From contig CP091723.1 of assembly GCA_022009775.1 (NCBI GenBank), positions 620,001 through 684,000 on the forward strand: a DNA stretch of 64,000 nucleotides, given 5' to 3'. This DNA is from Christensenella sp. GTDB lineage: Bacteria > Bacillota > Clostridia > Christensenellales > CAG-917. Shown piece after piece: positions 9,064-18,146 of this stretch (position 1 is the first letter of the stretch; every line of letters starts with the position of its first letter). The translations under genes were made by a program, and so were the position numbers. Under the pieces are notes generated by a model that saw only the letters and a program-made list of their open reading frames with translations, had not been told where the DNA came from and searched no databases.

Positions 9064-10101
9064 TCACCATTTGTTGTGAACTTTCTCCGCAAAGCACAAC
9101 ACATTATCCAACTCAATCACAGTGCCGTCGTCAAGGATGCATTTTCCGGAGACGTAACCGAAAACCTGATGGGGAATCATGCACATGACTTTAAGGTCGA
9201 AAGGTTCATAGCGGTCGATGAGCGGATGGAAAGTGCAATCGAGTCTGCCGTCATCGGAGACGAATTTCCAGTCTTCCATGTAGCGCGGCTCGCCTTCTTT
9301 GTCACCGGGGATAATAAACTCGGTGCGGCCGATTTTGTGAGATTTGCCGTTGTAGAAGAACATATCTTCGCTTGCAGCACTCGTGTTTCCAAAGCCGTAT
9401 CCGATATTCCAGCCGAACGTAGAACCGTCTTTGAGACGAGTTTGAAGACTTCCCCAGTACCAAGTGTTGTCGAAAGTCCATACGCCGCGTCCCCAGTCGA
9501 GAGTTGCAAGAGAATCCGCTCCGTCAAAAGTGCATACTTTGTCACCGAGAGTGAAACTGCCCTGTGCACGCATGCAGTTGATTTTTTGATTGAAATAGAA
9601 GTGTGCCGGCTTGTCGAAAGGCGTTGCGATGACCATGCTCTCTTCGGGCACTTGGTCAAGCGTTATATCCCACGTGACGTCCGTGCCGAGTTTGTCGGCG
9701 TTGGGATACTTTCCGGTGAGATGACGAGTCGTGCCGTCGTTTTTGAACGACATCTCGACTTTGCCGATTTTCCACGCGCAATCTCCCTTTTCGCTTGTTC
9801 TCGGCATATTGAATTTGCCCATCGGGAACAGGCAAATCGCCGAATTCGTGAATTGAGCGGGAGTCACGAAATCCATGACCGTAAGGCTCAACGCGCCGAC
9901 GTAGCCCATATCGCTGATTGTAAGGCAAAGAGCAAATTCTTTGTTGGAGATATAATAATAGTCCCACTCTTTAAGACGCGATTTTTTTGCTTTTACGTTT
10001 TCGCGGTTGTAGTTGTATAGCATTTTCTTGGCAAAACCCGGCTGAGCGATGTTGCCGTCTGCGTTCAAAAGGTCGGTTGTGGTTGTGATTTCGTTTTGCA
10101 T
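9064..10101 (-). CDS. DUF2804 family protein, copy 1
   Basis: This 345-residue protein belongs to DUF2804, judged by the hallmark LDWGRGVWTFDNTWYWGS (~215) and a beta-sandwich-like pattern throughout. The biochemical role is unknown; the fold resembles lipocalin-like or carotenoid-hydratase-like proteins (CrtC/AttH), which is family knowledge at low certainty. There is no signal peptide. The start is the ATG at 10101 after GGGAG; 14 upstream codons in frame are rejected. A second copy with the same architecture lies at 18141-19250. Both genes end NKW and stop inside the same ~33-bp repeat. A good promoter lies 33 bases upstream, back to back with glmS. Confidence 0.85.
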   Translation of the reverse strand: MQNEITTTTDLLNADGNIAQPGFAKKMLYNYNRENVKAKKSRLKEWDYYYISNKEFALCLTISDMGYVGALSLTVMDFVTPAQFTNSAICLFPMGKFNMPRTSEKGDCAWKIGKVEMSFKNDGTTRHLTGKYPNADKLGTDVTWDITLDQVPEESMVIATPFDKPAHFYFNQKINCMRAQGSFTLGDKVCTFDGADSLATLDWGRGVWTFDNTWYWGSLQTRLKDGSTFGWNIGYGFGNTSAASEDMFFYNGKSHKIGRTEFIIPGDKEGEPRYMEDWKFVSDDGRLDCTFHPLIDRYEPFDLKVMCMIPHQVFGYVSGKCILDDGTVIELDNVLCFAEKVHNKW

Positions 10102-10133
10102 AAGACTCTCCCGTAAGGATTTAATATAAATGT

Positions 10134-10162
10134 ATGATAACACATATCGCGCGCGAATACAA
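10134..10162 (-). promoter_or_regulatory. Promoter of DUF2804 copy 1
   Basis: TTGTAT-N17-TATCAT on the minus strand, transcribing away from glmS. Confidence 0.7.
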
Positions 10163-10210
10163 TAGCAAGCATGCGATATTTTTCAAATTTTCGCTTTATG
10201 AAAACCGTTT

Positions 10211-10240
10211 TTAACAATCCTGATAATGCAATCATACACT
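10211..10240 (+). promoter_or_regulatory. Putative glmS promoter giving a near-leaderless message
   Basis: TTAACA-N18-TACACT places the transcription start at about 10247, two bases before the glmS ATG at 10249. No Shine-Dalgarno sequence is present, which agrees with a leaderless transcript and rules out a glmS ribozyme here. Confidence 0.5.
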
Positions 10241-10248
10241 GAAATATA

Positions 10249-11970
10249 ATGTGCGGAATAATCGGATACTCAGGCTCAAGAAACGCAAGAACCGTCGTGC
10301 TTGACGGGTTGAAAACTTTGGAATACCGTGGCTATGACAGCGCGGGCGCGGCTTTTTCGGCGGAAGATATAACCGTTTTCAAAACGGGCGGGCGCGTGAG
10401 CGACCTTGAAAAAATCACGCCGAACATAGTCGCGCATGCGGGCATCGGACATACGAGATGGGCAACTCACGGCGCACCGAGTGCAAAAAACGCTCATCCG
10501 CATCTGTCGTTTGACGGCAGATTTGCCGTCGTTCACAACGGGGTCATAACAAACTGCGACGAGTTGAAACTATCTCTTATCCGCCGCGGCATACGTTTCG
10601 TCTCGGACACGGACAGCGAAATCATTGCACACCTACTTTCTCTCGAATACGACGGAGATATGGTGTCCACGATTGAAAAAGTGTCTTCTCTTCTTCACGG
10701 AGCGACCACTTTCATTGCACTCAAAAAAGGCGACGAACGCGTGTATATGCACAGAAACGGCGCGTCTTTGGTGGTGGGCAAAGGGAGCGGCGAATGTATC
10801 GTCGCAAGTGACGCTCTTGCGATAACTCCGTACACGAGCGACGTTGCCGTGCTTTGCGACGGCGAAACCGCAATTATGAGCGCGGCTGACGTAAAATTTT
10901 TCAAAAACGGAAAGCAAATAGACAAACCTTTCGGAAAGACCGACCGCACCGCCCCCAAAGACTGTTCTTGCCATATGCGTGCCGAAATAGACGAAATTCC
11001 GTCCGCACTTCTGAACGCCTATGCCGAAATATCGCGTTCGATAACTCCTGCCGTGTCGGATATGGTGAAAAATGCGAAGCGAACGATATTCTTCGGTTGC
11101 GGCACTGCTTATCATGCAGGATTGTACGGAAAAATCATATTCGAGCGCGTCGGAGTACCGTCCGATGCGGTGATTGCAAGCGAAATCGACGATGAGCGTT
11201 TCATTGACGAAAACTGTCTTTGCGTGTTTATCACTCAAAGCGGCGAAACGGCGGACACGCTCATTGCGCTTGCCGAAAGCAAGGCGCGCGGTGCAAAAAC
11301 GCTTGCAATAACCAACGTGAAAGAAAGCACGGTGACTTTTGAAGCGGACGAGACCGTATTCATCGGCGCAGGTGCGGAAATTGCGGTTGCGGCGACAAAA
11401 TCTTACGTCTGCCAACTTCTCGCATTGTATATGCTCTCAAAAGAAAGAACGGGAAAACGTATGGAAAAATCAGAAATACAAGCACTCGCAAACGCCGCAA
11501 AAGTCGTGTCGAAAGAAAATTTATACACCCCTGAATACAAGGACTACAACCCGTTTTTCATAGGCAAAGGCATAGACAACGTGACGGCAAAAGAAGGCGC
11601 ATTGAAATTCAAAGAAATAACCTACAAATTTGCCGACGCTTACGGCGCGGGAGAATTGAAGCACGGCTCTATTGCACTTATCGACGAAAAGAGCGTTGCC
11701 TACGTCGTATCGACCAACGAGCACGACGAAGAAAGAGTGAGAGCAACCGTGCGCGAGTTGCAATCGCGCGGAGCGTACGTGTTTGCAGTGACAAACTCAA
11801 ATCGTCTCGGCGCAAACAAAACGCTTACCATTCCAAAAATTTATGACGAAAACCTGTATCCGCTTCTGTCCGTGATACCCCTTCAAAACCTTGCGCTAAC
11901 CGCTTCGCTGTGTCTCGGTCTCGACCCCGACAAGCCGCGCAACCTTGCAAAAAGCGTAACAGTCATATAG
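10249..11970 (+). CDS. glmS: Glutamine--fructose-6-phosphate aminotransferase (isomerizing)
   Basis: GlmS makes glucosamine-6-phosphate from fructose-6-phosphate and glutamine, the first step towards UDP-GlcNAc for peptidoglycan. The protein starts MCGIIGYSG, with Cys2 as glutaminase nucleophile. It shows the class II amidotransferase motifs EYRGYDSAG and HTRWATHG, then two SIS sugar-isomerase domains (CGTAYHAG, TQSGETADT), and ends NLAKSVTV as in the family. At 573 residues it is slightly shorter than the usual ~600, mostly in the linker. It stands alone between the DUF2804 gene and a bidirectional terminator. No glmS ribozyme or SD is seen upstream; translation probably starts on a leaderless message. 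Confidence 0.97.
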   Translation: MCGIIGYSGSRNARTVVLDGLKTLEYRGYDSAGAAFSAEDITVFKTGGRVSDLEKITPNIVAHAGIGHTRWATHGAPSAKNAHPHLSFDGRFAVVHNGVITNCDELKLSLIRRGIRFVSDTDSEIIAHLLSLEYDGDMVSTIEKVSSLLHGATTFIALKKGDERVYMHRNGASLVVGKGSGECIVASDALAITPYTSDVAVLCDGETAIMSAADVKFFKNGKQIDKPFGKTDRTAPKDCSCHMRAEIDEIPSALLNAYAEISRSITPAVSDMVKNAKRTIFFGCGTAYHAGLYGKIIFERVGVPSDAVIASEIDDERFIDENCLCVFITQSGETADTLIALAESKARGAKTLAITNVKESTVTFEADETVFIGAGAEIAVAATKSYVCQLLALYMLSKERTGKRMEKSEIQALANAAKVVSKENLYTPEYKDYNPFFIGKGIDNVTAKEGALKFKEITYKFADAYGAGELKHGSIALIDEKSVAYVVSTNEHDEERVRATVRELQSRGAYVFAVTNSNRLGANKTLTIPKIYDENLYPLLSVIPLQNLALTASLCLGLDPDKPRNLAKSVTVI

Positions 11971-12044
11971 CGACGCATATACGATTTTTATAAAAAAGGC
12001 GCAAGTTAAAAAGACGTTCACATCTGCATTATATATCGAATATA

Positions 12045-12083
12045 AATCACAAAAACTGCATTTTATGCGCCGTTTTTGTGATT
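12045..12083. terminator. Bidirectional hairpin terminator between glmS and the Sir2 gene
   Basis: AATCACAAAAAC and GTTTTTGTGATT are perfect 12-bp inverted arms with a 15-base loop. The stem is AT-rich, so its strength is moderate. Confidence 0.55.
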
Positions 12084-12163
12084 ATAAAATATGTTTTGTG
12101 TAATTCAGAAAAAATACAAAGCAGTCGCGACAAATGCTTTCTACCGCTTTTTGCAAGCAGGTT

Positions 12164-12928
12164 TCATAAGTCCAGATTTTCATCGAGCCACTTTGCAACG
12201 AGCGCACAATCTTCGTTGAGCACAATATCCGCCCTTGAATCTATATACGTTGCGCTCTTGTTGATAAGCACGATTTCGTCACCGTAAAAATAGTCCACAA
12301 GCCCTGCCGCAGGATAAACCACGAGAGACGTTCCTATCACCATAAACAAGTCGGCACTGCTTATCGCGCGCACGGAATCTCGCAAGACTTTGCCGTCGAG
12401 ATTTTCTCCGTACAACACCACGTCGGGCTTTATTATGCCGCCGCAATCGCAATGCGGAGTGCCGTTCGCTTGCAAAACATAGTCGAGCGAAAACGCTTTG
12501 CCGCACCGCTCGCAGCGGTTGCGCCATATAGAGCCGTGCAATTCACACACTCTTTCACTGCCCGCTTTTTGATGAAGTCCGTCTATGTTTTGCGTGACTA
12601 CCGCATTGATTTTGCCTGCCTTTTCAAGCCTTGCAAGAAAAAGATGCATGGCGTTCGGCTCGGCGTTCGGATAGCACATCTTGCTCTTGTAAAAAGCATA
12701 GAAATCGTCGGGACGGAGCATGAAAAAGTCGTGCGAGATTATGTCTTCCGCTCTGTATTTGCCGACGCTTGTAGAATACAAGCCCGTTGCACTGCGAAAA
12801 TCCGGTATGCCGCTCGGCACGGAAACGCCCGCTCCGGTAAGCACCGCTATACGCGAAGATTTTTCGATTGCGTTTTTCAATCTCTTCAGCGCACTTAAAG
12901 TATTATCGTCAAAAACGTTGTCCTGCAT
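12164..12928 (-). CDS. cobB: Sir2-family NAD-dependent protein deacylase
   Basis: A complete 254-residue sirtuin that removes acyl groups from protein lysines using NAD+. Motifs in order: NAD-binding GAGVSVPSGIPDFRS (~37-51), catalytic TQNIDGLHQKAGS with the active-site His in CELHGS, the zinc-binding pairs CERCGK and CDCGG, and the C-terminal GTSLVVYPAAGL and LINKSAT. Start at ATG 12928 with GGTG upstream. It diverges from an aminotransferase gene, and both promoters sit in one perfect inverted repeat. Targets are not predictable from the sequence. Confidence 0.95.
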   Translation of the reverse strand: MQDNVFDDNTLSALKRLKNAIEKSSRIAVLTGAGVSVPSGIPDFRSATGLYSTSVGKYRAEDIISHDFFMLRPDDFYAFYKSKMCYPNAEPNAMHLFLARLEKAGKINAVVTQNIDGLHQKAGSERVCELHGSIWRNRCERCGKAFSLDYVLQANGTPHCDCGGIIKPDVVLYGENLDGKVLRDSVRAISSADLFMVIGTSLVVYPAAGLVDYFYGDEIVLINKSATYIDSRADIVLNEDCALVAKWLDENLDL

Positions 12929-12946
12929 AGTTTCACCTTTGTGTAA

Positions 12947-12985
12947 ATTATATCACTTGCGCCGCGCACAAACAAGTGATATAAT
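12947..12985. promoter_or_regulatory. Palindromic divergent promoter between Sir2 and aminotransferase genes
   Basis: ATTATATCACTTG (12947-12959) is repeated exactly in reverse as CAAGTGATATAAT (12973-12985) with a 13-base spacer. Each arm contains the TATAAT of one promoter: TTGCGC-N17-TATAAT on the plus strand and TTGTTT-N17-TATAAT on the minus strand. The two promoters overlap, so they may interfere with each other, or a dimeric regulator may bind the palindrome. Confidence 0.75.
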
Positions 12986-13005
12986 CTTTTCTACAGGAGA
13001 AAACT

Positions 13006-14184
13006 ATGTTCAACGACGATATGATACTGCTCGGAAGCAAGCGTTCCGTGATAAGAGAATTGTACGAATTCGGCAAAACCAAAGCGCAAAGAGACGGCAA
13101 AGATTCCGTCTTCGATTTTTCGCTCGGCAACCCAAACGTTCCGTCCCCCAAATGCGTTGACGACGCGGTTTTGTCGTGCGCAAAAGAAGAAAACATCCAT
13201 GCGTACACGTCGGCGCAAGGCGACGTAAACGTAAGACGCGCAGTTGCAAAACATATACGGGAAAAATTCGGTGCGGATATGGACGAAAATCACGTTTATA
13301 TGACGTGCGGCGCGGCGGCTTCGCTTTGCATTTCAATTCGTGCGCTATCAGAGCCCGACGACGAGTTTATCGTTTTTGCACCGTACTTTCCCGAATACAA
13401 GGTGTTTGTTTCGTCAATGGGCGGAAAATGCGTCGTTTGCCCCTGTGGTAAAGACTTTTCAATAAACTTCGACGCTCTTGAAAAACTCGTGAACGAACGC
13501 ACGAAAGCGGTGATATACAATTCTCCCAACAATCCGAGTGGCGTCGTTTATTCTCAAGACGTCGTCGAAAGACTTTGTGCATTGTTGAAAGACAAAAGCG
13601 CGGAATATTTTCACCCGATATTTCTTATCGCGGACGAGCCATATCGCGAGATCGCATACGACAAAGACGTGCCGTACGCAATGAATTTTTATGCCGATAC
13701 GATCGTGTGTTACAGCTATTCAAAATCTCTGTCTTTGCCCGGCGAGCGTATAGGATATATCGCTGTCAATCCGCATGCGACCGATTCCGACGAGTTGTAT
13801 TTCGCAATCTGCGGGGCAGGCAGGTCTTTGGGCTATGTTTGTGCTCCGAGCACCTATCAGCGAGTCGTTGAGAAATGCGTCGACGCACTACCCGATGTTG
13901 CCGCATACAAAAGAAACAGAGATTTGATTTTCAATGCACTTACAAAAATAGGCTATGAATGCGTACGCCCCGACGGTGCTTTTTACCTTATGGTCAAAGC
14001 ACTCGAAGACGATGCAAACGCATTTTCGGAGCGCGCGAAGAACTTCGGACTTTTGCTCGTTCCGAGCGACGATTTCGGCATAACCGGCTACGTGCGCATT
14101 GCCTATTGCGTGGATTACGATATGATTGTTCGCTCAATCCCCGCCTTTGAAAAGCTGTTTATGAGCTACAAGCAACAAGGCTAA
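13006..14184 (+). CDS. Class I/II PLP-dependent aminotransferase
   Basis: This 392-residue fold-type I aminotransferase resembles aspartate aminotransferase-like enzymes. SLGNPNVPSP is the substrate/PLP entry segment. YNSPNNPSG is the conserved Asn-containing turn, ADEPYREI carries the Asp that holds the PLP nitrogen, and SYSKSLSLPGERIGY contains the Schiff-base Lys. An Arg near the C-terminus (GYVRIAYC) should bind the substrate carboxylate. Amino-acid substrate specificity cannot be read directly. An AGGAG site precedes ATG 13006. Monocistronic, with a strong terminator downstream. Confidence 0.93.
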   Translation: MFNDDMILLGSKRSVIRELYEFGKTKAQRDGKDSVFDFSLGNPNVPSPKCVDDAVLSCAKEENIHAYTSAQGDVNVRRAVAKHIREKFGADMDENHVYMTCGAAASLCISIRALSEPDDEFIVFAPYFPEYKVFVSSMGGKCVVCPCGKDFSINFDALEKLVNERTKAVIYNSPNNPSGVVYSQDVVERLCALLKDKSAEYFHPIFLIADEPYREIAYDKDVPYAMNFYADTIVCYSYSKSLSLPGERIGYIAVNPHATDSDELYFAICGAGRSLGYVCAPSTYQRVVEKCVDALPDVAAYKRNRDLIFNALTKIGYECVRPDGAFYLMVKALEDDANAFSERAKNFGLLLVPSDDFGITGYVRIAYCVDYDMIVRSIPAFEKLFMSYKQQG

Positions 14185-14293
14185 AAACACGATTGCAACA
14201 AAACAAATCAGGGCATATTTATGTTGATTTACACAACGAAAACCCAGTCTTAAAAAAGTGATGATTTTTCATAAACAATAACTTTACACAAAC

Positions 14294-14320
14294 AAAAACG
14301 GCGTATTATACGCCGTTTTT
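14294..14320. terminator. Bidirectional intrinsic terminator
   Basis: AAAAACGGCGTA and TACGCCGTTTTT, 12-bp perfect arms with a three-base loop, between convergent genes. Confidence 0.9.
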
Positions 14321-14380
14321 GATATTTTATATCTTTTTATTTTAAGGTTTTATTGCACTTTCATGCGTTTTGACGGTTTG

Positions 14381-16432
14381 TCAAAAAGTGCCGCCGCCAC
14401 GCAAATAGTCGCATAGCAAATCCCTCGCAAACACGTTGTCGCCAAGCGTTGCCAACACTGTCAAGTGGTGATAGTCCGACGTATACGTATCCGTGACGAT
14501 ATAGTAGGTTTTCTTCGGATTGTACACGACGTCGTCTTTGACCGACTCGCCGTACGCGCTATACGCTATGTGATAATCGGTATTTGACGTGTAGATAAAT
14601 TTGTTTTTCAGCTCCGTGCCGTTGAGCGAGCAAAGCACGATTTTGTTGTCAAACGGCAAAAGCGTTTGCACTTGAGAAACAGTCACGTTGCCGCTTGAGA
14701 GCGAGTATGGTTTTCTCGTCTTCAAGTAGCCACCGCCGAGCATGATTTGATATTGGCTTCCCCACGTCTGCAAGCCTATCGAGCAATAGAGTTCGGCAAC
14801 TTTGTTGACGATTGCAGTGCTTGAAACGTCGCGGCTTAAAGTCGCAACGACTTCGTTGGGATTGCCGATTTCATCTTTGTATTTTTCAACGAGATCGTTG
14901 ATGATAGAATCGCTTGCATATTTTGAATATACGCTGTTTCTTATGACTTGCACGTTGCTCGTATTGCTTTGTTGATTTGCAAAATTGAGACGCACCTCGG
15001 CAGCACTTATGCCCGAGTTGTAGCCGCCGCCTTGGACGTGGTACACACCGTAGCTGTCGGCGTATGCGTAGGACTGGTGGGAGTGACCTTCAAACACGAT
15101 GTCAACGTAGCCGTTGGAAAGAGATATGTCATACCAATCCATACTCTCGTTTGCTCTGCCGCCGTCATGCAAAGAATAGACGATATAGTCAACGCCTTGC
15201 GCGCGGAGTCGGTTTGCCTCTTCCTTGACAAGCGTTGTAAGCTCGCTCTTCACTTTGAAGTTTACGTCGCTACACATGCTTGACGAAATTGACGAATAGC
15301 AATCGCCGATTGCGCCGATAATGCCCACTTTTGCGTCGCCGAACTGAACGACGGTGGACGGCTGACAATACTCCACTCTCTTGTTGGTGGCATTGTCGTA
15401 AACGTTGATTGCAAGGAATGGAAAATTGGCAAGTTGCGCGTTGGTCTTAATCTTTTCGGTTGACCAGTCAAACTCGTGGTTGCCGAGCGTCATGGACGAG
15501 CAATTGATATAGTTGAGCCATTCGGTTGCAAGTTTGCCCTTGGTGTTGTTGGACTCGCTGCTGCCCTGCCACATATCGCCGGACGACAACACAACGGTGT
15601 TGGACGTTGCCTGTTTATCCTTGAAAAAGGTTGTCAGTTCATCAACGCCGGGTTGAGTGTCAGAGTCGCAATACATGCCGTGCAAATCGTTGATGCCGTA
15701 AAGATTGAAGTTGACGATCACGCTCGTGCCACAATTGTCGCACTTTTCATCGTTGTCTTTGTCGGCGTGATTGCAAGATGACGTCATATTTTGTCCGCAC
15801 TTGTCGCACACTCCGTCTCCGTTTGCGTCAACGTGATCGCAATTTTCGCCTTGCTTGCTCTCGTATCTTTTCAGCACCGATTGATCGGAATCCGCATATT
15901 CTCCGCCGCCGATCGCAATGACGGCAATGGACTGATTGGCTTCGAGCTGTATGCTCGTTTCCGTGGTCGTGCCGATGTTTGAGCCGATGATGTACTGATA
16001 CATCGTCGCGTTGGCAATTGCACTCCAACTTGCAAGTCCGTCTTCGGATATGGTGACGACGGGAGTTGCGAGTTTTGTCTTCTCGCCTTCTCCACCGCCT
16101 TGTCCGCCCTGCTTTGTGTAGGTCTTGGGCGTGGACCACATGCTGTTTTTGTACGTAGTGCCGTTGCCGACTGCTTGAACGGTGACGGTTTCGCCGTCGT
16201 TTAGTTGCACCACCGTGTATATCGTCTCGATTTGACGACCGCTGAGGTTGCAAACATAACTTTCCGCATGCTCGACGGCTTTCCATCTTGCAATACCTTC
16301 GCCGTTTATCGTCACGACAGGAGTTTCGAGCTCCTTTGCAAAAGCGTCGATTTTAAGGTCGCACGCAACGAGTGTAAACGACGTGCACACCACGACGATA
16401 AGGCAAACGAGCGCAATGATTCTTCTTTTCAT
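14381..16432 (-). CDS. Lipoprotein 5'-nucleotidase / metallophosphoesterase with Fn3-like N-terminal domains
   Basis: About 683 residues. A signal peptide ends in the lipobox LVAC, so the protein is surface-anchored. Two Fn3-like repeats follow (each beginning PVVTI and containing W-K/S-A, ending at a KxY segment), then two short Cys motifs of the form C-x-H-x-D-x-[ND]-x-D-x-x-C-D-x-C-G that probably bind metal. The catalytic part has calcineurin-type motifs NDLHGMY (~247), SSGDMW, GNHEFDW (~319) and GHSHQSY. A 5'-nucleotidase C-terminal domain follows (GGGYLKTRKPYSLSSGNVT). Such enzymes release phosphate from extracellular nucleotides. The start is the ATG at 16432 after GGAG; a 64-codon upstream extension is rejected. 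Confidence 0.92.
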   Translation of the reverse strand: MKRRIIALVCLIVVVCTSFTLVACDLKIDAFAKELETPVVTINGEGIARWKAVEHAESYVCNLSGRQIETIYTVVQLNDGETVTVQAVGNGTTYKNSMWSTPKTYTKQGGQGGGEGEKTKLATPVVTISEDGLASWSAIANATMYQYIIGSNIGTTTETSIQLEANQSIAVIAIGGGEYADSDQSVLKRYESKQGENCDHVDANGDGVCDKCGQNMTSSCNHADKDNDEKCDNCGTSVIVNFNLYGINDLHGMYCDSDTQPGVDELTTFFKDKQATSNTVVLSSGDMWQGSSESNNTKGKLATEWLNYINCSSMTLGNHEFDWSTEKIKTNAQLANFPFLAINVYDNATNKRVEYCQPSTVVQFGDAKVGIIGAIGDCYSSISSSMCSDVNFKVKSELTTLVKEEANRLRAQGVDYIVYSLHDGGRANESMDWYDISLSNGYVDIVFEGHSHQSYAYADSYGVYHVQGGGYNSGISAAEVRLNFANQQSNTSNVQVIRNSVYSKYASDSIINDLVEKYKDEIGNPNEVVATLSRDVSSTAIVNKVAELYCSIGLQTWGSQYQIMLGGGYLKTRKPYSLSSGNVTVSQVQTLLPFDNKIVLCSLNGTELKNKFIYTSNTDYHIAYSAYGESVKDDVVYNPKKTYYIVTDTYTSDYHHLTVLATLGDNVFARDLLCDYLRGGGTF

Positions 16433-16512
16433 AAGACTCCGAACGATACGCGCACTCAAGGCGTCTTCGCACTTATCGCGCGAATTTTGCGTATCTAAAA
16501 TATATTGTATAG

Positions 16513-16542
16513 AGTATACAACTTTTGCGCACGCGATGTCAA
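16513..16542 (-). promoter_or_regulatory. Promoter of the 5'-nucleotidase gene
   Basis: TTGACA-N18-TATACT on the minus strand, about 80 bases upstream of the start codon. Confidence 0.75.
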
Positions 16543-16580
16543 GACAGATGTCAAACGCTTTGTATATTAAAACCGCAACA

Positions 16581-16602
16581 AAAAAGCCGCTAAAAAGCGG
16601 CT
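16581..16602 (-). terminator. Intrinsic terminator after the carboxylesterase
   Basis: AAGCCGC/GCGGCTT stem with a T run following on the minus strand. It lies ~125 bases beyond the esterase stop and overlaps the region just upstream of the nucleotidase promoter. Confidence 0.75.
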
Positions 16603-16727
16603 TGAATGCTTTTATGTCACGCAAAAGCGGCTATCTTCGTATGCACCGTGCAATAAATTTTTTGCATTTTGCGGATACGTCGCAAAGGTTTTTGCGGCAT
16701 CACCCACTCAAAAGTTGCGGCATACAA

Positions 16728-17966
16728 TCATTCCAAAGTGTATGACGTGTGTTCTTTCCACTCGGGATAGCCGTCAACGTTCGGGTCGTGATTTTTGCAA
16801 AATGCACAATATCTTGCCGACAATTCTTTTGCGATTTGCTCGTCTTTCTCGTCAAACTTGCGCCAACCGTGTTGCCAAAGCCCGAGAATATACCACAAAT
16901 CGCTGCTGTGATACGCGCCTGCATTGTCGCCCGGCAAGTCGTGATAAAAGCGCATGACCCACACTTTGTTTTTGGATTTTTTGAGATATGCGTTTGCCTG
17001 CCCGTGAAGATAATTCTTTAGCAAATCGTCTTTTGTCACGCCGATGATGCACGGCACTTGTTCGTCGGAAAAAATCGTTTTGTACAAATCCTTTCTCACG
17101 ATTTTGCCGTCATATACAGGCATCGTGGAAAGCATGGATTTTGCAAGTCCGAACAAATTGCGCTTGGTCAACCTGTTCCATGCAAGGAAAACGTCCTGAT
17201 AACTTGCGGTCTTTATATCCATACCGCGTTTTGCAAGGTCGCGTTTGACAGAGTTGAAAAATCTTATCGCACGCTTTTTCGATTTCGGAGAGAATATACC
17301 GCTCGGTGAAGCCCCCGAGAGCATAATCACGCCTTTTACCATTTCCTTCACATCCGGAAGCAACATAAGATTCTGTATGGATATTGCGCCTGCGCTTTGC
17401 CCCATAAGAGTGATGTTGTCGGGATCTCCGCCAAAGACGGAAATGTATTGTTTCACCCACTCGATTGCCGCCTTCATATCGTAAAAGGCAAGGTTGCTTG
17501 TCGTCTCGTCCGAGTAGTATCCGAAAACGTTCAAGCGATAATTAAATGTCACGAAAATCACGTCTTGTTCTGCAATCGTCTTGCCGTCAAACGGCTTTTC
17601 GTCGCTTGAACAAATGGTGAATGCGCCGCCGTGTATGTACACGAGAACGGGCAAATTCGTCTTGTCCTTAGGTGCGTACACGTTGACATTGAGACAATCT
17701 TCCGAATAAGTGAAACTTAAACCTTCACGGAATTCTTTATAGTAAAAAATATCCTGCTTGCTCTTCGACTTGCTCTCGTCGAAGAACTGTCTCCACTGCG
17801 GACATGCGTCACCATATCTGGTTGCAACGACTTTGTCTTTTAGCGGTTCAAGCACGGGTTTTTCAAATCTTTTTGCAGTAGCATAACGCATACCGAGAAA
17901 CGCACAGGTCTCTCCGCGGTCTATTCCGACAATTTCGTGATTTTGATTTTTTATAACGTATTCCAT
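16728..17966 (-). CDS. Type B carboxylesterase
   Basis: This 412-residue alpha/beta hydrolase belongs to the carboxylesterase/para-nitrobenzyl esterase family. EDCLNVNVYAP is the family signature, YIHGGAF forms the oxyanion hole, GQSAGAISI holds the nucleophilic Ser, and a His in AYHSSDLWYILG close to the C-terminus completes the triad. It has no signal peptide, so it is probably cytoplasmic. It is about 80-100 residues shorter than the typical family member, mostly in the C-terminal half. It hydrolyses small esters; the natural substrate is unknown. No strong SD precedes the ATG at 17966. Confidence 0.92.
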   Translation of the reverse strand: MEYVIKNQNHEIVGIDRGETCAFLGMRYATAKRFEKPVLEPLKDKVVATRYGDACPQWRQFFDESKSKSKQDIFYYKEFREGLSFTYSEDCLNVNVYAPKDKTNLPVLVYIHGGAFTICSSDEKPFDGKTIAEQDVIFVTFNYRLNVFGYYSDETTSNLAFYDMKAAIEWVKQYISVFGGDPDNITLMGQSAGAISIQNLMLLPDVKEMVKGVIMLSGASPSGIFSPKSKKRAIRFFNSVKRDLAKRGMDIKTASYQDVFLAWNRLTKRNLFGLAKSMLSTMPVYDGKIVRKDLYKTIFSDEQVPCIIGVTKDDLLKNYLHGQANAYLKKSKNKVWVMRFYHDLPGDNAGAYHSSDLWYILGLWQHGWRKFDEKDEQIAKELSARYCAFCKNHDPNVDGYPEWKEHTSYTLE

Positions 17967-18017
17967 AGTTTATATAGTTGTTTTTGCTGAATAAAGTATA
18001 TACAATATATCGCGGTT

Positions 18018-18146
18018 TGGTGAGCGCGATATTTGAATGAAGAACAAGGAAGAGCCTCGCTAACGGCAACCCTAATGTACAAGTAGTACATGAGTTGACG
18101 GGAGCGCGGCTCTGACACAGTTATTCGTCAAATAGCGCGCTCACCA
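18018..18146. repeat. MITE-like inverted-repeat element overlapping the stop of DUF2804 copy 2
   Basis: TGGTGAGCGCG-N-TATTTGA occurs at about 18018-18036 and, inverted, at 18128-18146. Inside are a second inverted pair (AGAGCC-x-CGCT near 18051 and its partner near 18108) and a small TGTAC/GTACA stem, so the whole ~129 bp can fold into one long hairpin. Its right end supplies the last bases and stop codon of the DUF2804 gene. The right-end sequence recurs at 9043-9075 at the end of DUF2804 copy 1. Confidence 0.65.

Noticed and set aside
10100..10249. glmS ribozyme upstream of glmS
   Set aside because: The interval is too short and contains a promoter placing the transcript start at the ATG; no ribozyme core sequence is visible.
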